The position numbers and the translations under genes are program-made. Shown piece after piece: positions 16,808 to 24,839 of a stretch of DNA of 39,878 nucleotides (the first letter of the stretch is position 1; each line of letters starts with the position of its first letter). The notes under the pieces are model-generated. The model saw only the letters and a list, made by a program, of their open reading frames with translations, made no database searches and was not told the DNA's origin. The DNA lies in the IMG/VR virus record IMGVR_UViG_3300044617_001250, positions 1 through 39,878 of that record. The stretch is one strand, 5' to 3'. The stretch comes from a virus.

Positions 16808-17800
16808 TCAGACGTAGCAGAGCATTCGGGTGATCCGAATGTTGCGGTCGTCGTCGAACACCTTCTTCCAGTTGGCAGAAGTTTGCAGTTCGGCGTTGCT
16901 CGGAGCGTTGGCGGCTGCGTTGCCGGTCCAAGAGATCCCGTTGGGATGTACCAAGTAGTGGGTGCGATTGATCAGGAAGTCAATCCCAAGGAACTTGTCC
17001 CGATCGGTTTCAACCGGATTCTTGGCCGGAGCGGTTGCATAGGCGAAAGCGCCGGGGCCGAAGAAGTAGGTGTGATACACGGTCTTACCGCTACCACCAC
17101 CAGTGCCAGCACTCAGGTCGAAGGGCAGCTTGTCATCCACAAACACCGGGCGGCCCAGGTAGGTGGGGCGCTCCAGAGCCTCAGCAGACAGGCGGGTGTC
17201 GATCTGAGAGGTCTGGCTGGCGGGAACGATCAGATCCAGATTCATCAGGGCATAGAAGACCTGAGAGTGCATCATCACGCCGGTCAGCTCATCACCAGCG
17301 TCACCAAGCTTGGCGATACCAGCAACCATCAGACTTTGCGAAAGAGCTTCGCCTGTGCCGCCAACAGAGTGGCTTGTGACCAGGGGGCCGCCGCTTCCGA
17401 ACACACCGCGCAGGATGCTGGTGCAGCTCTTCTGCATGTCACGGATCCAGTAGCGACCAGTGCTACGGGCGATTGCCTGAGCAGGGTCAGAACCGGACAG
17501 ATCAGCAGCAAGGTCGCTGGACTTCCAGGATTTCCGGCGCATCAGGCGCACGCCAACCTGGAGATCACCGGCAATGTCCTCGGGCACGGAAGGCACGGTG
17601 TCAGAGTCAATCTCCGAATCACCGCCGAGATCACCGAAGAAAGGAAGGTCAATAGTCTTGCCACCTTTCTGGAATTCTTCTTGGATGGCGCCGTTCGTGA
17701 CCATGAGGCCAGAGGTCACGAGAGCGTTTTTGTCCTTGATCTCTTCCTGCTGATAGCCAAGGAAAAGCTCAGGGATAAGGGGAACACCTGCGAGAAGCAT
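16808..17800 (-). CDS. Major capsid protein
   Basis: A 330-residue protein downstream of the scaffold and followed by connector genes, the place and length of a phage major capsid protein. N-terminal sequence IPELFLGYQQEEIKDKNALV, an interior helix ARSTGRYWIRDMQKS and the segment AGDELTGVMMHSQVFYALMN match the HK97-fold coat proteins of the type whose monomers need a separate scaffold (P22-like/gp13-like). The late strand block with GIDFLINRTHYLVHPNGISW is also typical. The gene is GC-rich with a strong bias of codons, fitting very high expression. It has its own leader of about 230 bases, containing a terminator, and a hairpin after the stop. Confidence 0.88.
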   Translation of the reverse strand: MLLAGVPLIPELFLGYQQEEIKDKNALVTSGLMVTNGAIQEEFQKGGKTIDLPFFGDLGGDSEIDSDTVPSVPEDIAGDLQVGVRLMRRKSWKSSDLAADLSGSDPAQAIARSTGRYWIRDMQKSCTSILRGVFGSGGPLVTSHSVGGTGEALSQSLMVAGIAKLGDAGDELTGVMMHSQVFYALMNLDLIVPASQTSQIDTRLSAEALERPTYLGRPVFVDDKLPFDLSAGTGGGSGKTVYHTYFFGPGAFAYATAPAKNPVETDRDKFLGIDFLINRTHYLVHPNGISWTGNAAANAPSNAELQTSANWKKVFDDDRNIRITRMLCYV

Positions 17801-17926
17801 TGTTTTGAAAGCGAGGGGATAAATCTGCGGCTAGGCCGCCGTTGATTCAGCTTCACAGCACTGCTGCTGGACCGTTCAGGCCCTTGCTGCGAGGCACTGC
17901 CTCTCTCCCCCAAATAGTAGCCAAAG

Positions 17927-17953
17927 AAAAAGGCCGGGGTCTCACCCCCAGCC
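17927..17953 (-). terminator. Intrinsic terminator in the capsid leader
   Basis: Minus-strand stem GGCTGGGG/CCCCGGCC (one U-G pair) with a short loop, followed by TTTTTC. It ends transcripts coming from the scaffold region before the capsid gene. The rest of the 17801-18050 gap shows no convincing coding frame. A TTGACA hexamer on the minus strand at 18032-18037 is a possible -35 element but no good -10 follows at the right distance. Confidence 0.75.
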
Positions 17954-18050
17954 AAACTCTCATGACAGTGATAAGTTAAATTCTTCTGAACCTGAAAACA
18001 AGAAATGTTTGCAGACCAGCAAAACTCACTGTGTCAAGGAATACATTCGC

Positions 18051-18416
18051 TTAGTTCTGGGTGTAACCCTTTGCAAGGAAGGCGGCAGTCATCGCGGTCT
18101 TTTCACCGGCAGACAAGGCGGCCCACCCAGCGGTGCCAGCGGCGGTGATCGTCTTGGCGGGCGACGCGGCCACGGTGGGGGCGGAAGCCAGGAGCTGATT
18201 CAACTGAGCAGCAGTAAAGGCGTCGGGCAAAACAAAAGTCCAGTTTTTCATGCCCCGAGTGCAAAGTGTGATTGCAGACAGGATCTCATCAACTGCGGAA
18301 GCAGACTGCATACCACGCATGTTGGTGGTAGTGCGGAGAACGCCAGAGACGGTCATTGGATCAAGGGGTTGGCTCTGGTCGAAGTCTAGGGCGCTGGTGG
18401 GAACCCCTCTGCCCAC
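18051..18416 (-). CDS. Unknown protein upstream of the capsid gene
   Basis: A 121-residue protein, Ala/Thr-rich, with the tail GWAALSAGEKTAMTAAFLAKGY and a central NWTFVLPDAFTAAQLNQLL. The annotated start is GTG; an internal ATG at 18356 (MTVSGVLRTT) is an alternative and neither has a strong ribosome-binding site. No family recognised. It lies in the capsid block between the small basic proteins and the major capsid protein, so a minor head or decoration role is possible but unproven. Confidence 0.6.
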   Translation of the reverse strand: MGRGVPTSALDFDQSQPLDPMTVSGVLRTTTNMRGMQSASAVDEILSAITLCTRGMKNWTFVLPDAFTAAQLNQLLASAPTVAASPAKTITAAGTAGWAALSAGEKTAMTAAFLAKGYTQN

Positions 18417-18444
18417 CTAGACTTGGGCCGTAAACACTAAGGCA

Positions 18445-18648
18445 ATGGAAAGGCGAACTTGGGATACCCCCGTGCGTGAGGGATGGAATCCCATAATTCA
18501 TCATTGCCTGAAGGCAATAGATTTACATAACTCCCTGTATTTTAAGACCGGGGAGAAATGGCACGTCCTGAAAGCGGCAGAGCTTCGCAGATATGTAACT
18601 GAATTGAAAGAGTGGATTAAGAGTCAGGAGAATTCTGACCATGCGTGA
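18445..18648 (+). CDS. Small conserved-looking protein on the opposite strand of the late block
   Basis: A 67-residue protein, the only credible rightward gene in the virion module. It reads VREGWNPIIHHCLKAID and then EKWHVLKAAELRRYVTELKEW, a pattern of a Gly-Trp turn and two helices that I associate with small cyanophage proteins of unknown role. AAGG lies three bases before the ATG. There is no good leftward frame in the same place. It would need its own promoter. Antisense overlap with its neighbours is nil. Confidence 0.5.
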   Translation: MERRTWDTPVREGWNPIIHHCLKAIDLHNSLYFKTGEKWHVLKAAELRRYVTELKEWIKSQENSDHA

Positions 18649-18670
18649 AACCTGCCGCCATCCTGTTTCT

Positions 18671-18892
18671 TTACTCAGCAGCCTCCTCCAAAACCCTGAA
18701 CTTTCGTTCAGCGATAAAATCAGCAAGGGCCTCGACCTGTTCCTTGTCCGGGTAGTAAGTAGCCTTCACATAGACTGCGCTATCAGCGTCAAAGTGAATT
18801 GAAAAGCTGGAAATATGGTCAACCCCTTCAAGTCCAATTCGCTTTGCGATTTCAAGGCAGGAGTCGCTGGAGCCGGTAAGGATGACAGCCAT
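18671..18892 (-). CDS. Small acidic unknown protein
   Basis: A 73-residue acidic protein with an alternating pattern (SFSIHFDADSAVYVKATYYP) followed by a helix (KEQVEALADFIAERKFRVL), a small alpha/beta fold by appearance. No ribosome-binding site of note. Unknown function. It lies in the stretch of small genes between scaffold and capsid. Confidence 0.6.
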   Translation of the reverse strand: MAVILTGSSDSCLEIAKRIGLEGVDHISSFSIHFDADSAVYVKATYYPDKEQVEALADFIAERKFRVLEEAAE

Positions 18893-18947
18893 TTGAAGAA
18901 AAAACGGAACGCCTTTATTCTAGTGATCATCTTCGGTCAATCAGCAC

Positions 18948-19280
18948 TCATGTAGTAACTTGGCTGGCGGCTAAACATAAGATAACTGCCCATTTTGTAA
19001 CATTGCTCCAGTAGCGAGCCGAAAGCTTTGATGGATTTGGGTCTTGAGCGTTATGGCGCTCATAGTAAAGTCTGCGGCGCATTTTTTCAGCTTTTGTTTT
19101 TGGCTTTTTGCCAGCTCCAACAACTCCTTGCTGACCAAACCGAATCAGCTTGTACTTCTCGCCCTCCTTGGCCATTACAACATGTGATTTGGTCTTGTGG
19201 CCTGGGGTTTTCTTTGGCTTGTTTACACCAGAAAGCACAAGCTCTTTCATTTTGCTTTTGACGCGCTCTGGAACTGCCAT
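18948..19280 (-). CDS. Basic protein of the FGQQGV/GAGK type (DUF6321-like)
   Basis: A 110-residue very basic protein. The core reads HKTKSHVVMAKEG, then LIRFGQQGVVGAGKKPKT and ARYWSNVTKW, a highly conserved pattern in cyanophages and other marine phages that I recall as DUF6321. Proteins of this kind sit next to capsid and scaffold genes, as here. Function unknown. The last 13 residues (AVILCLAASQVTT) lie beyond the family's usual end and may reflect a read-through of an earlier stop. Confidence 0.7.
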   Translation of the reverse strand: MAVPERVKSKMKELVLSGVNKPKKTPGHKTKSHVVMAKEGEKYKLIRFGQQGVVGAGKKPKTKAEKMRRRLYYERHNAQDPNPSKLSARYWSNVTKWAVILCLAASQVTT

Positions 19281-19304
19281 GGTTCTGCTTCCTTTTTCGC
19301 AAGG

Positions 19305-19607
19305 TTAGCGGCGCGGCCTGCGACCACTCTTGGCCAATCTGCGCCTGCCACCATGGCCATTTCTTGCGCGATTGGTTGACGGGTTCTCTCGCTTAAACCC
19401 CCCGCCAGTTGTGTGACTCAGATCACCGCCGCCCTTGCCATCAATACCCCTCGCCCTGCGCTCTGCAGACAAGGCCGCTCTATACTTTCTGCGCTCCGGC
19501 GTAGAGTGATACTTCTTATCATAGGCAGCTTTCTTTTTGCGAGCTTCCGGGTTAGCCGCATAGTAAGCCGCAGTGCGGCGCTTGTTTTTGACAGGGCGAG
19601 GGGCCAT
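19305..19607 (-). CDS. Short Arg/Lys-rich protein with KKYH.TPERRKYRA
   Basis: A 100-residue very basic protein: EARKKKAAYDKKYH, TPERRKYRAALSAERR, then GIDGKGGGDLSHT and NPSTNRARNGHGGRR. This order (helical basic N-terminus, 'G..GK.DLSH', 'S.NR.RN') is known from many cyanophages next to packaging genes. Charge suggests binding to DNA or RNA, which is inference only. Unknown function. Confidence 0.65.
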   Translation of the reverse strand: MAPRPVKNKRRTAAYYAANPEARKKKAAYDKKYHSTPERRKYRAALSAERRARGIDGKGGGDLSHTTGGGFKRENPSTNRARNGHGGRRRLAKSGRRPRR

Positions 19608-19630
19608 TTCTCTCGTGCCTCCAGCTAATG

Positions 19631-19894
19631 CTAGGACCGCTTTTTGCGCTTATGCTGATAGCCAATTCGCTTGGAGCCTGTCTTTTCGCGCTTGAACTTT
19701 TCTTTCTCTTTTTTCGATAGCTCTCCGGCTGTTTTTGGGGTATCGACTGAAACCCGCTTTGATGGCCGACAGGCTGGGTAGCTTCGGCGTTTTTCGCCAG
19801 CCTGTCTACCGCATGGCTTTCCGGTTTTTACGTCAATCCACTTTTCGGCAAACCAGCGACCAAGGCCGCCCCTCGGCTTTCTACTTTTTGCCAC
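19631..19894 (-). CDS. Basic protein with W..KWIDVKTGKPCGR
   Basis: An 87-residue basic protein with GTG start, reading RWFAEKWIDVKTGKPCGRQ, then RRSYPACRPSKRV and a Lys-rich C-terminus. The pair of Cys in the PCGR and PACRPSK contexts is a recognisable pattern of small phage proteins from this genomic place. Its start overlaps the end of the upstream gene by 14 bases, so translation is likely coupled. Unknown function. Confidence 0.65.
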   Translation of the reverse strand: MAKSRKPRGGLGRWFAEKWIDVKTGKPCGRQAGEKRRSYPACRPSKRVSVDTPKTAGELSKKEKEKFKREKTGSKRIGYQHKRKKRS

Positions 19895-20051
19895 CTTTCA
19901 CCTCTCGGCTTCTGTAGCCGCCGCCGCGTTTCTTGTACTCACGAACAAGCCAAGAATTTGCATAAACACTCGGATAGACCTTAAATTTTCTTTTTGCTTC
20001 AGCCTTGACCCGAGCATACAAAGCCTTGTCAGTGGGGATGTTCCTTTTCAC
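19881..20051 (-). CDS. Small conserved protein with [21 protein letters not shown] (DUF5872-like)
   Basis: A 56-residue gene, GTG at 20051 to TAG at 19881. It reads [34 protein letters not shown] and [11 protein letters not shown], the highly conserved core I recall as DUF5872, often called a hypothetical protein of phages and giant viruses. The GTG overlaps the TGA stop of the preceding gene (GTGA), and its end overlaps the next start, so the three genes are translationally linked. It is short, but the match leaves little doubt that it is real. Function unknown. Confidence 0.85.
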   Translation of the reverse strand: MKRNIPTDKALYARVKAEAKRKFKVYPSVYANSWLVREYKKRGGGYRSREVKGGKK

Positions 20052-20236
20052 CTTGCTTTACCGTATTTCTTACCCTTTCCCTTTGGCTTTGGCTTTTTCT
20101 TGTTCATGCCGGCCTTGTTCATAGCAATTGCTACGGCCTGTTTTTCGGGATAGCCTTCTTTCCTGAGAGTAGAGACGTTCTTAGAAATAGTCTTCTGGGA
20201 TTTGCCCTTTTTCATTGGCATGGTCTGTCTGGGCAT
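20048..20236 (-). CDS. Small basic protein with [12 protein letters not shown]
   Basis: A 62-residue basic protein starting at ATG 20236 (or at ATG 20221, MPMKKGKSQ). The core [18 protein letters not shown] and [16 protein letters not shown] is a very common pattern in phages, often attached to packaging or head genes; I recall it as DUF6496-like. The frame is open further upstream, but that part crosses the terminator at 20259-20280 and antisenses the scaffold gene, so the short form is chosen. Function unknown. Confidence 0.75.
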   Translation of the reverse strand: MPRQTMPMKKGKSQKTISKNVSTLRKEGYPEKQAVAIAMNKAGMNKKKPKPKGKGKKYGKAR

Positions 20237-20258
20237 CGCTGCCCCAAGGGTAGGCCAT

Positions 20259-20280
20259 AAAAAAGGCCCCTTTCGGGGCC
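20259..20280 (-). terminator. Strong intrinsic terminator after the scaffold gene
   Basis: Minus-strand stem GGCCCC/GGGGCC with a GAAA tetraloop and TTTTTT. It lies 26 bases downstream of the scaffold stop and 22 bases upstream of the next start, so transcripts of packaging, portal and scaffold genes can end here. Confidence 0.9.
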
Positions 20281-20306
20281 GAATGCAAGATGGTGCAGCT
20301 GAACGC

Positions 20307-21146
20307 TCAGCGCTTGTCAACGGTTCCGCAAAGGATGGGATCGAAGTCACCACGTCCACGAGCTTCGCGTGCAAGCTTGCGGGCCAGGGCCATGTCGCTT
20401 GCCATAATCCGTGATGCTTCAGTTCCGTTGCTGCCAGTCTTGGTGAATGGATTGGAGCTGGCAGGCATGGAAGAGCGGGATGTGGGGAGTCCCGATCCAC
20501 TTGCAACAATACTCGGAAAGTAGATCGAATACTCGTCATCCTTTTCAAAGTCCGAGACGGCACCTGCAACGTTCACCGGGTTTTCTTCGGTGCCGAAGAC
20601 CACTTCATGGGTTCCATCCGGTCCCTCCAGTATGCGAAAGTTTCTTTTCTGCAGCTCATAGAGATGGTGAGGGCGCTTGCAACCAACTTTTTCAAGCTCT
20701 TGAACAACAACCGACCTCTGATATTCCTCAAGTCGCGCTTTGCGCTCTTGCTGCTTCTCCTTCTCCGTCTGCTGAAGCTTGTCCGACATCTTCTCCAGCA
20801 TTCGCTCCATCGTGGCGAGACGCGCCTTCAGCGCCTCTTCGCTGCTGTTGCCGCCAGGCGCAGGCGGTTCGGGATTCGCTCCATCGCCAGAGGGAGGGGT
20901 CGGTGGCGCAGCGGGGGGCGCAGCAGGGCGCTTACCAAGAACCTCGGCAACCTGATCCTCAAGGTTATCGGCCTCAAGGTCGATACCGGCAGCCCTCACC
21001 AGCCGCTCAACGCTTTTGCGCTTGGTCAGGTCGTTAAGAAGGCCGGTCTTCGTCCGCTCCAGAGCCTCAAGCTTGGTCTGGCTCTCTTGCAGCCTGGCCT
21101 CAGTTTCCTGAAGCCTGGCAAGCGCCTGTTCCGGGGTCAGTTCCAC
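20307..21146 (-). CDS. Capsid scaffolding protein
   Basis: A 279-residue acidic, helical protein after the portal gene, the standard place of a scaffold. Residues 1-45 are a coiled coil ([16 protein letters not shown]). A Pro/Ala-rich linker ([11 protein letters not shown]) follows at about 72-100. A second coiled coil rich in Lys/Glu/Gln lies at about 105-145, and the C-terminal region ends basic ([13 protein letters not shown]), as needed to bind the coat protein. Start codon is GTG. It directs assembly of coat subunits and leaves the head before DNA packaging. No protease gene was seen nearby. Confidence 0.8.
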   Translation of the reverse strand: MELTPEQALARLQETEARLQESQTKLEALERTKTGLLNDLTKRKSVERLVRAAGIDLEADNLEDQVAEVLGKRPAAPPAAPPTPPSGDGANPEPPAPGGNSSEEALKARLATMERMLEKMSDKLQQTEKEKQQERKARLEEYQRSVVVQELEKVGCKRPHHLYELQKRNFRILEGPDGTHEVVFGTEENPVNVAGAVSDFEKDDEYSIYFPSIVASGSGLPTSRSSMPASSNPFTKTGSNGTEASRIMASDMALARKLAREARGRGDFDPILCGTVDKR

Positions 21147-21177
21147 AAAGTCAAAACGAGACTATTGAGACTATAGC

Positions 21178-22860
21178 TCACCCTTCAGGATTTTCTACGG
21201 CCCCTTCAGCCGATTCCCCTTCCAGCGAATTACCGGCAGACTCCTCCATCAGGTTTTGGACCCTGATGGTCGGATTGCGAGTCGGCTCCCGTGCGGGCTC
21301 GGGGGACGCCTCGACGTAGCGCTCATCACCTGTCAGCCCCATGCGCTCAAGAAGCTTAGGAACATTGAAACCGTGAATACCTTCAAACATTTCGCCAGCT
21401 TCCAGTATTTCAAGAAACTCCCTAATCGGGATAGCCCCAGAATCCCTATAGAGAGAGCTTACTGCCATTACCTGTTGGCTGTGTAGCTTAGCAGGGATAA
21501 AGTTTTTGCTAATAATGATTTCAACGATTGGGTAGTCATCTGGTCTGTAACCAGAGGCATACCAAAGGGCGCGGTTCAGGCAGTCCTGCAAAGAGCCCAC
21601 GAGAACAGCGAGCTGCGAATCCGACTGCGATCTGTCAAGTAACTTTGCAAAGCCGGATTCAACCTGAGTTTTACCAGGGGCAATTGCGATTGCTGCAAGC
21701 CTGTCCATTGCGCTTTCAATACGCGCAAGCTCTTTCAGGGTCGTCTCGGCACCCTCCATGCCGGGTCTCAACATACCAAATCTTGCATTTGGGTCTTGAC
21801 TGAACAGGCTGCGACCAGATCCAGAGTAAATCTCTTCTTCTGGTTTAACACCAGTACCTGTAAGCATTGGCGAAGCGTTAAGGTGAATCGTTTCAGACAG
21901 GTCCGCACACGTTGCCCAGTGATGAAGATTGAGGCGTGCAATGTCAAATAGAAGCGGCCTCGCTCGACAGAAAGCCTCTTCCTTCCCTCCGTAACAAGGT
22001 ACAAAGGGGATATACTCAATAGAAAGAAAACCGATATTCTCCTGAGGAAGAATGTACTCATTTGTATTGCTTGATAGCTTTTTTTCGTAAATTCTTACAC
22101 GAACTCTTTTTGGAATCTCTTCTGACTCTGGTTCTGGAATGTCATAGACGACAACCGTTGGCACAACCTCCTCAAAGTGTTCGTTAGTTGCGCTGGCACG
22201 TCTAATCTCTGATTTGATTCTCAGGTAAATAACTTTTGTTTCGTAAGAGGTTACGCCGTTAATTGTTACCGGACCATTTTCGTGGCGACAGTCAAGAATG
22301 TCATCTACTTTAATAACAGTAAAATATGGCCGAAGATTCATTCTTCGCTGTGCCGCCCGATCCTGATCTGTAACGCGGGGGTAGTCCGCCATCAAACCGG
22401 CAATGCCACCATTAAGGGCTTCGGTGAAAAGAGTCTTGGTAAAAGAGGTTATCGACTTACCTTCAAGATTTACATTCTTGAAAAATTTCTCCCAGGTAGC
22501 TGGAACCTCTGGCGGCGTGATAACACCTTTGCGAAGAGCAGTACCAACAACGATGTCAACATAGTGAGAATAGAAGGATTCAAAACACGAAAGCGCCCTT
22601 GTCTTCCGAACGTTGTAGCTGTCGTTGTGCTCCCTAAAATCCTGCGGTATGCTATCGCTGATAGCTTCATCCAGGTAAAACTCTGGCAGCACGCAAAACT
22701 TGATTGGCAGGACTCTTGAAATCTGTTCGGCCTGATCAATCGAGTATGCGTCTACATCTGTGACTGACGAGTAGACACTTTCCGTATTAGGATCACGCCG
22801 GTCGAAGGGGACCGGCAGATCATCCGCGCTTAGGACAATAGAATTTGGAACGTCAATCAC
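21178..22860 (-). CDS. Portal protein (DUF4055-like)
   Basis: A protein of about 560 residues following the terminase, with the pattern of DUF4055-type portals: EHNDSYNVRKTRALSCF, the helix FTKTLFTEALNGGIAGLMADYP, and RLNLHHWATCADLSETIHLN. It forms the ring through which DNA enters and leaves the head. GTG 22860 (MIDVPNSIVLSADDLP) is preferred. The only earlier start, TTG 22911, lies inside a hairpin and would add 17 unconvincing residues. The C-terminus is Glu-rich. Codon use is less biased and less GC-rich than in the capsid gene. Confidence 0.85.
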   Translation of the reverse strand: MIDVPNSIVLSADDLPVPFDRRDPNTESVYSSVTDVDAYSIDQAEQISRVLPIKFCVLPEFYLDEAISDSIPQDFREHNDSYNVRKTRALSCFESFYSHYVDIVVGTALRKGVITPPEVPATWEKFFKNVNLEGKSITSFTKTLFTEALNGGIAGLMADYPRVTDQDRAAQRRMNLRPYFTVIKVDDILDCRHENGPVTINGVTSYETKVIYLRIKSEIRRASATNEHFEEVVPTVVVYDIPEPESEEIPKRVRVRIYEKKLSSNTNEYILPQENIGFLSIEYIPFVPCYGGKEEAFCRARPLLFDIARLNLHHWATCADLSETIHLNASPMLTGTGVKPEEEIYSGSGRSLFSQDPNARFGMLRPGMEGAETTLKELARIESAMDRLAAIAIAPGKTQVESGFAKLLDRSQSDSQLAVLVGSLQDCLNRALWYASGYRPDDYPIVEIIISKNFIPAKLHSQQVMAVSSLYRDSGAIPIREFLEILEAGEMFEGIHGFNVPKLLERMGLTGDERYVEASPEPAREPTRNPTIRVQNLMEESAGNSLEGESAEGAVENPEG

Positions 22861-22909
22861 GAAAGTTGTCCAAAAGCCTTGCGGTGATTGTAGCGACAGA
22901 CCGCAGCAC

Positions 22910-22937
22910 AAAGCCCCCCGATTTCTCGGAAGGCTTT
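22910..22937 (-). terminator. Hairpin between terminase and portal genes
   Basis: A 12-pair stem starting AAAGCC and ending GGCTTT with a GAAA tetraloop lies in the 86-base gap. Two of its pairs are U-G. The U tract is only three bases and belongs to the stem, so it may act as a weak terminator or a processing site rather than a strong stop. Confidence 0.5.
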
Positions 22938-22997
22938 ACAGCGGTTCGCGTCGTCGGCCCCCGCCCCAGGTTGAACCGCTGGTGCAGCAAAATTCTA

Positions 22998-24401
22998 TCA
23001 ACGCCAGCGACCACCGTGACCAGCTCTTGCACCAGCCCGTAGGAATACTTGCCAAATCAGATACCTAAGAGCATCTCCTGGGTGTGAGTAATCAGTAGCA
23101 CCACCCTTTGCGGGCTTGAGCGTTTTAGAATCGTAAGACCATCGCTCGGTCGCGCTTATGGTGCTCTGGCATGTCGTCGGGTTGATCAAAACCAGTCCAC
23201 GGTGCATGTGAACATTGGCATGTGCAAGTGTTTCCGCGATGGGCGGATTCCTGCGCTCAGTCACCACCTGGATACCAGCGGATCTGAGAATTTCATGATC
23301 ACTCTGGGTAGAGGATGTTGAATCGTGGGATCCACTGGCATCTGGGTAGCAGGTGATTTTCCCTCTTGACAGATGGAATGGGTATGTCTTTTGCAAATGT
23401 GCGACCAGAGCAAAAGTGTCCGCGACTTTCGATTCCGCAAAGCAATGGAGCTGCTGACCCTTTTGCCCCGGCCTTACAACTCCGTAAACAGCGTGGCACT
23501 GACCAACGTTGAAGTCAACTCCAAATACAATTCTTTCGCCCTTTTCTGGAAGAAAAACACCAGTCGTATGGAGTTCGCGGTTGAACTCATAAAACACAGT
23601 TGCCGACTCAAGATTGACAAACTCTCCATTCAGGTACGCCTTAATCAGCTGCGGATGATACTTCGTTTTGAGATCCTCCACGAATCCTGGATCTAGGTAT
23701 GGGTTGTCCTCAGACTTGCCCCTGTAAAGCTTTTTGTTGTCAGCTTTTTGTTCTTCAAAAAACGAGTACATCCAGCCATATCCTTCTGGCGTAGATGCAG
23801 CTACAATTTGAGGGCAGTTGCCAACACGAACACGACCCTGCAGTTTGATCATCGCCTTTTCGGCAATTTCCGCCCTTGTAGTATCTGTCTCGTCTGATGC
23901 AATAGATGCGGCGTTCACACCAATCAGGCGCTCAAAGTTCTCCATCGAGCGCAAGAGCACAGGGGTTTCCCCGCCGGGAAGATGTAGAGTGAAGACCGGA
24001 CGCGGAGACACCCTGAACGAGTGGGGAATCCCGTACTTCTCAAGTACAAGATTCCAAGTCGGAAGCGCTACGTCATCAATCAGTGGAATGGTCGGCTCAA
24101 GAAAGAGATGTGTAAAACCCTGAGACCGGAAACATAAAAGTAATTGTTTTACAACAAGGGAATAGCTCTTACCTGAGCCATAGCCCCCACAGAAACCTAC
24201 ATACTTATGATCAAAGTCACATACAAAATCTTTCTGATAGGGAAGTAGGTTATTAACCATGCGAGCTTCTGCCGCATCTACATCGAATGTGGTATTCGAC
24301 CTCCGCTTTAGCTTCTGCAGCAGTGTTGGATCGGAAAGTAGGCCAAGACCTCTCACTGCGGCCCTGTCTATGTAAGCGTTCGCCCTCGTTCTTCCCGGCA
24401 C
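22998..24401 (-). CDS. terL: Terminase large subunit
   Basis: A 467-residue packaging motor and nuclease. The ATPase half shows Walker A GGYGSGKS at residues 72-79, an acidic Walker B region ASIASDE with D170/E171, and the coupling motif AASTPEG at 201-207. The RNase H-like nuclease half shows GVDFNVG (D296), CYPDASG (D354) and DYSHPGDALRY (D437 and D443). It cuts concatemeric DNA and pumps it into the head through the portal encoded next. The start is GTG. No separate small subunit was recognised with certainty; the HTH protein just upstream is the best candidate. Confidence 0.95.
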   Translation of the reverse strand: MPGRTRANAYIDRAAVRGLGLLSDPTLLQKLKRRSNTTFDVDAAEARMVNNLLPYQKDFVCDFDHKYVGFCGGYGSGKSYSLVVKQLLLCFRSQGFTHLFLEPTIPLIDDVALPTWNLVLEKYGIPHSFRVSPRPVFTLHLPGGETPVLLRSMENFERLIGVNAASIASDETDTTRAEIAEKAMIKLQGRVRVGNCPQIVAASTPEGYGWMYSFFEEQKADNKKLYRGKSEDNPYLDPGFVEDLKTKYHPQLIKAYLNGEFVNLESATVFYEFNRELHTTGVFLPEKGERIVFGVDFNVGQCHAVYGVVRPGQKGQQLHCFAESKVADTFALVAHLQKTYPFHLSRGKITCYPDASGSHDSTSSTQSDHEILRSAGIQVVTERRNPPIAETLAHANVHMHRGLVLINPTTCQSTISATERWSYDSKTLKPAKGGATDYSHPGDALRYLIWQVFLRAGARAGHGGRWR

Positions 24402-24425
24402 TTCAAGGGAAACAGATAGCGCATT

Positions 24426-24743
24426 CTAGCCAGCAGAAGAGGACTGAAAAAGATTGCACTCCCTGGCATAAAAAACTCCAACTATAAGTGGCTCTGGAAA
24501 ATCAAAGGAGCATGGATTCGGATCCCCTTCCGAAACATTTTTCCTTCTGTGATAACACTTATAGCAACTCATGTTACCAGTGCCTGTATTTCTGGGTATT
24601 TCTGGAAAAAGACTTGAATAGATTTTTCCAGTCCTTATCTGCTGAACCGTTTGCCTTGTAGTGCCAACCCTCCTTGCCATTTCAGAGTTGTTGCACGTCT
24701 CCGTCAAAATCCTGTAAACAATTTCATCTGACAGGCTTCTCAT
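24426..24743 (-). CDS. HTH protein with C-terminal Cys pairs (candidate small terminase)
   Basis: A 105-residue protein starting at ATG 24743 behind GAGGG, which decides against a longer frame. Residues 1-50 read LSDEIVYRILTETCNNSEMA then RRVGTTRQTVQQIRTGKIY, a helix-turn-helix of the kind 'stop at each step, next by threonine'. The second half has CYKCYHR and two later cysteines, a possible zinc site. I recall HTH-zinc proteins of this form in cyanophages next to the terminase. A role as terminase small subunit (DNA recognition) or late regulator is inference. Confidence 0.65.
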   Translation of the reverse strand: MRSLSDEIVYRILTETCNNSEMARRVGTTRQTVQQIRTGKIYSSLFPEIPRNTGTGNMSCYKCYHRRKNVSEGDPNPCSFDFPEPLIVGVFYARECNLFQSSSAG

Positions 24744-24839
24744 GTAAACCCTCGGGATCAAAGATAGCAATAAAATACAAAGCCCCAGCATCGCTAGGGC
24801 TAAGGACTCCGAGAAAGCTACCTTAATATAGGAGGCTTG

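Noticed and set aside
16790-17845. A 351-codon rightward open frame antisense to the major capsid gene
   Set aside because: It mirrors a GC-rich, strongly codon-biased gene; such antisense frames are common and it has no recognisable domain.
17716-17955. A 79-codon leftward frame in the capsid leader
   Set aside because: It overlaps the capsid gene start in another frame and its N-terminal part is the terminator hairpin.
20237-20569. Upstream extension of the small basic protein gene at 20048
   Set aside because: The extension crosses a strong terminator and overlaps the scaffold gene in antisense-like composition; the conserved core starts at the later ATG.
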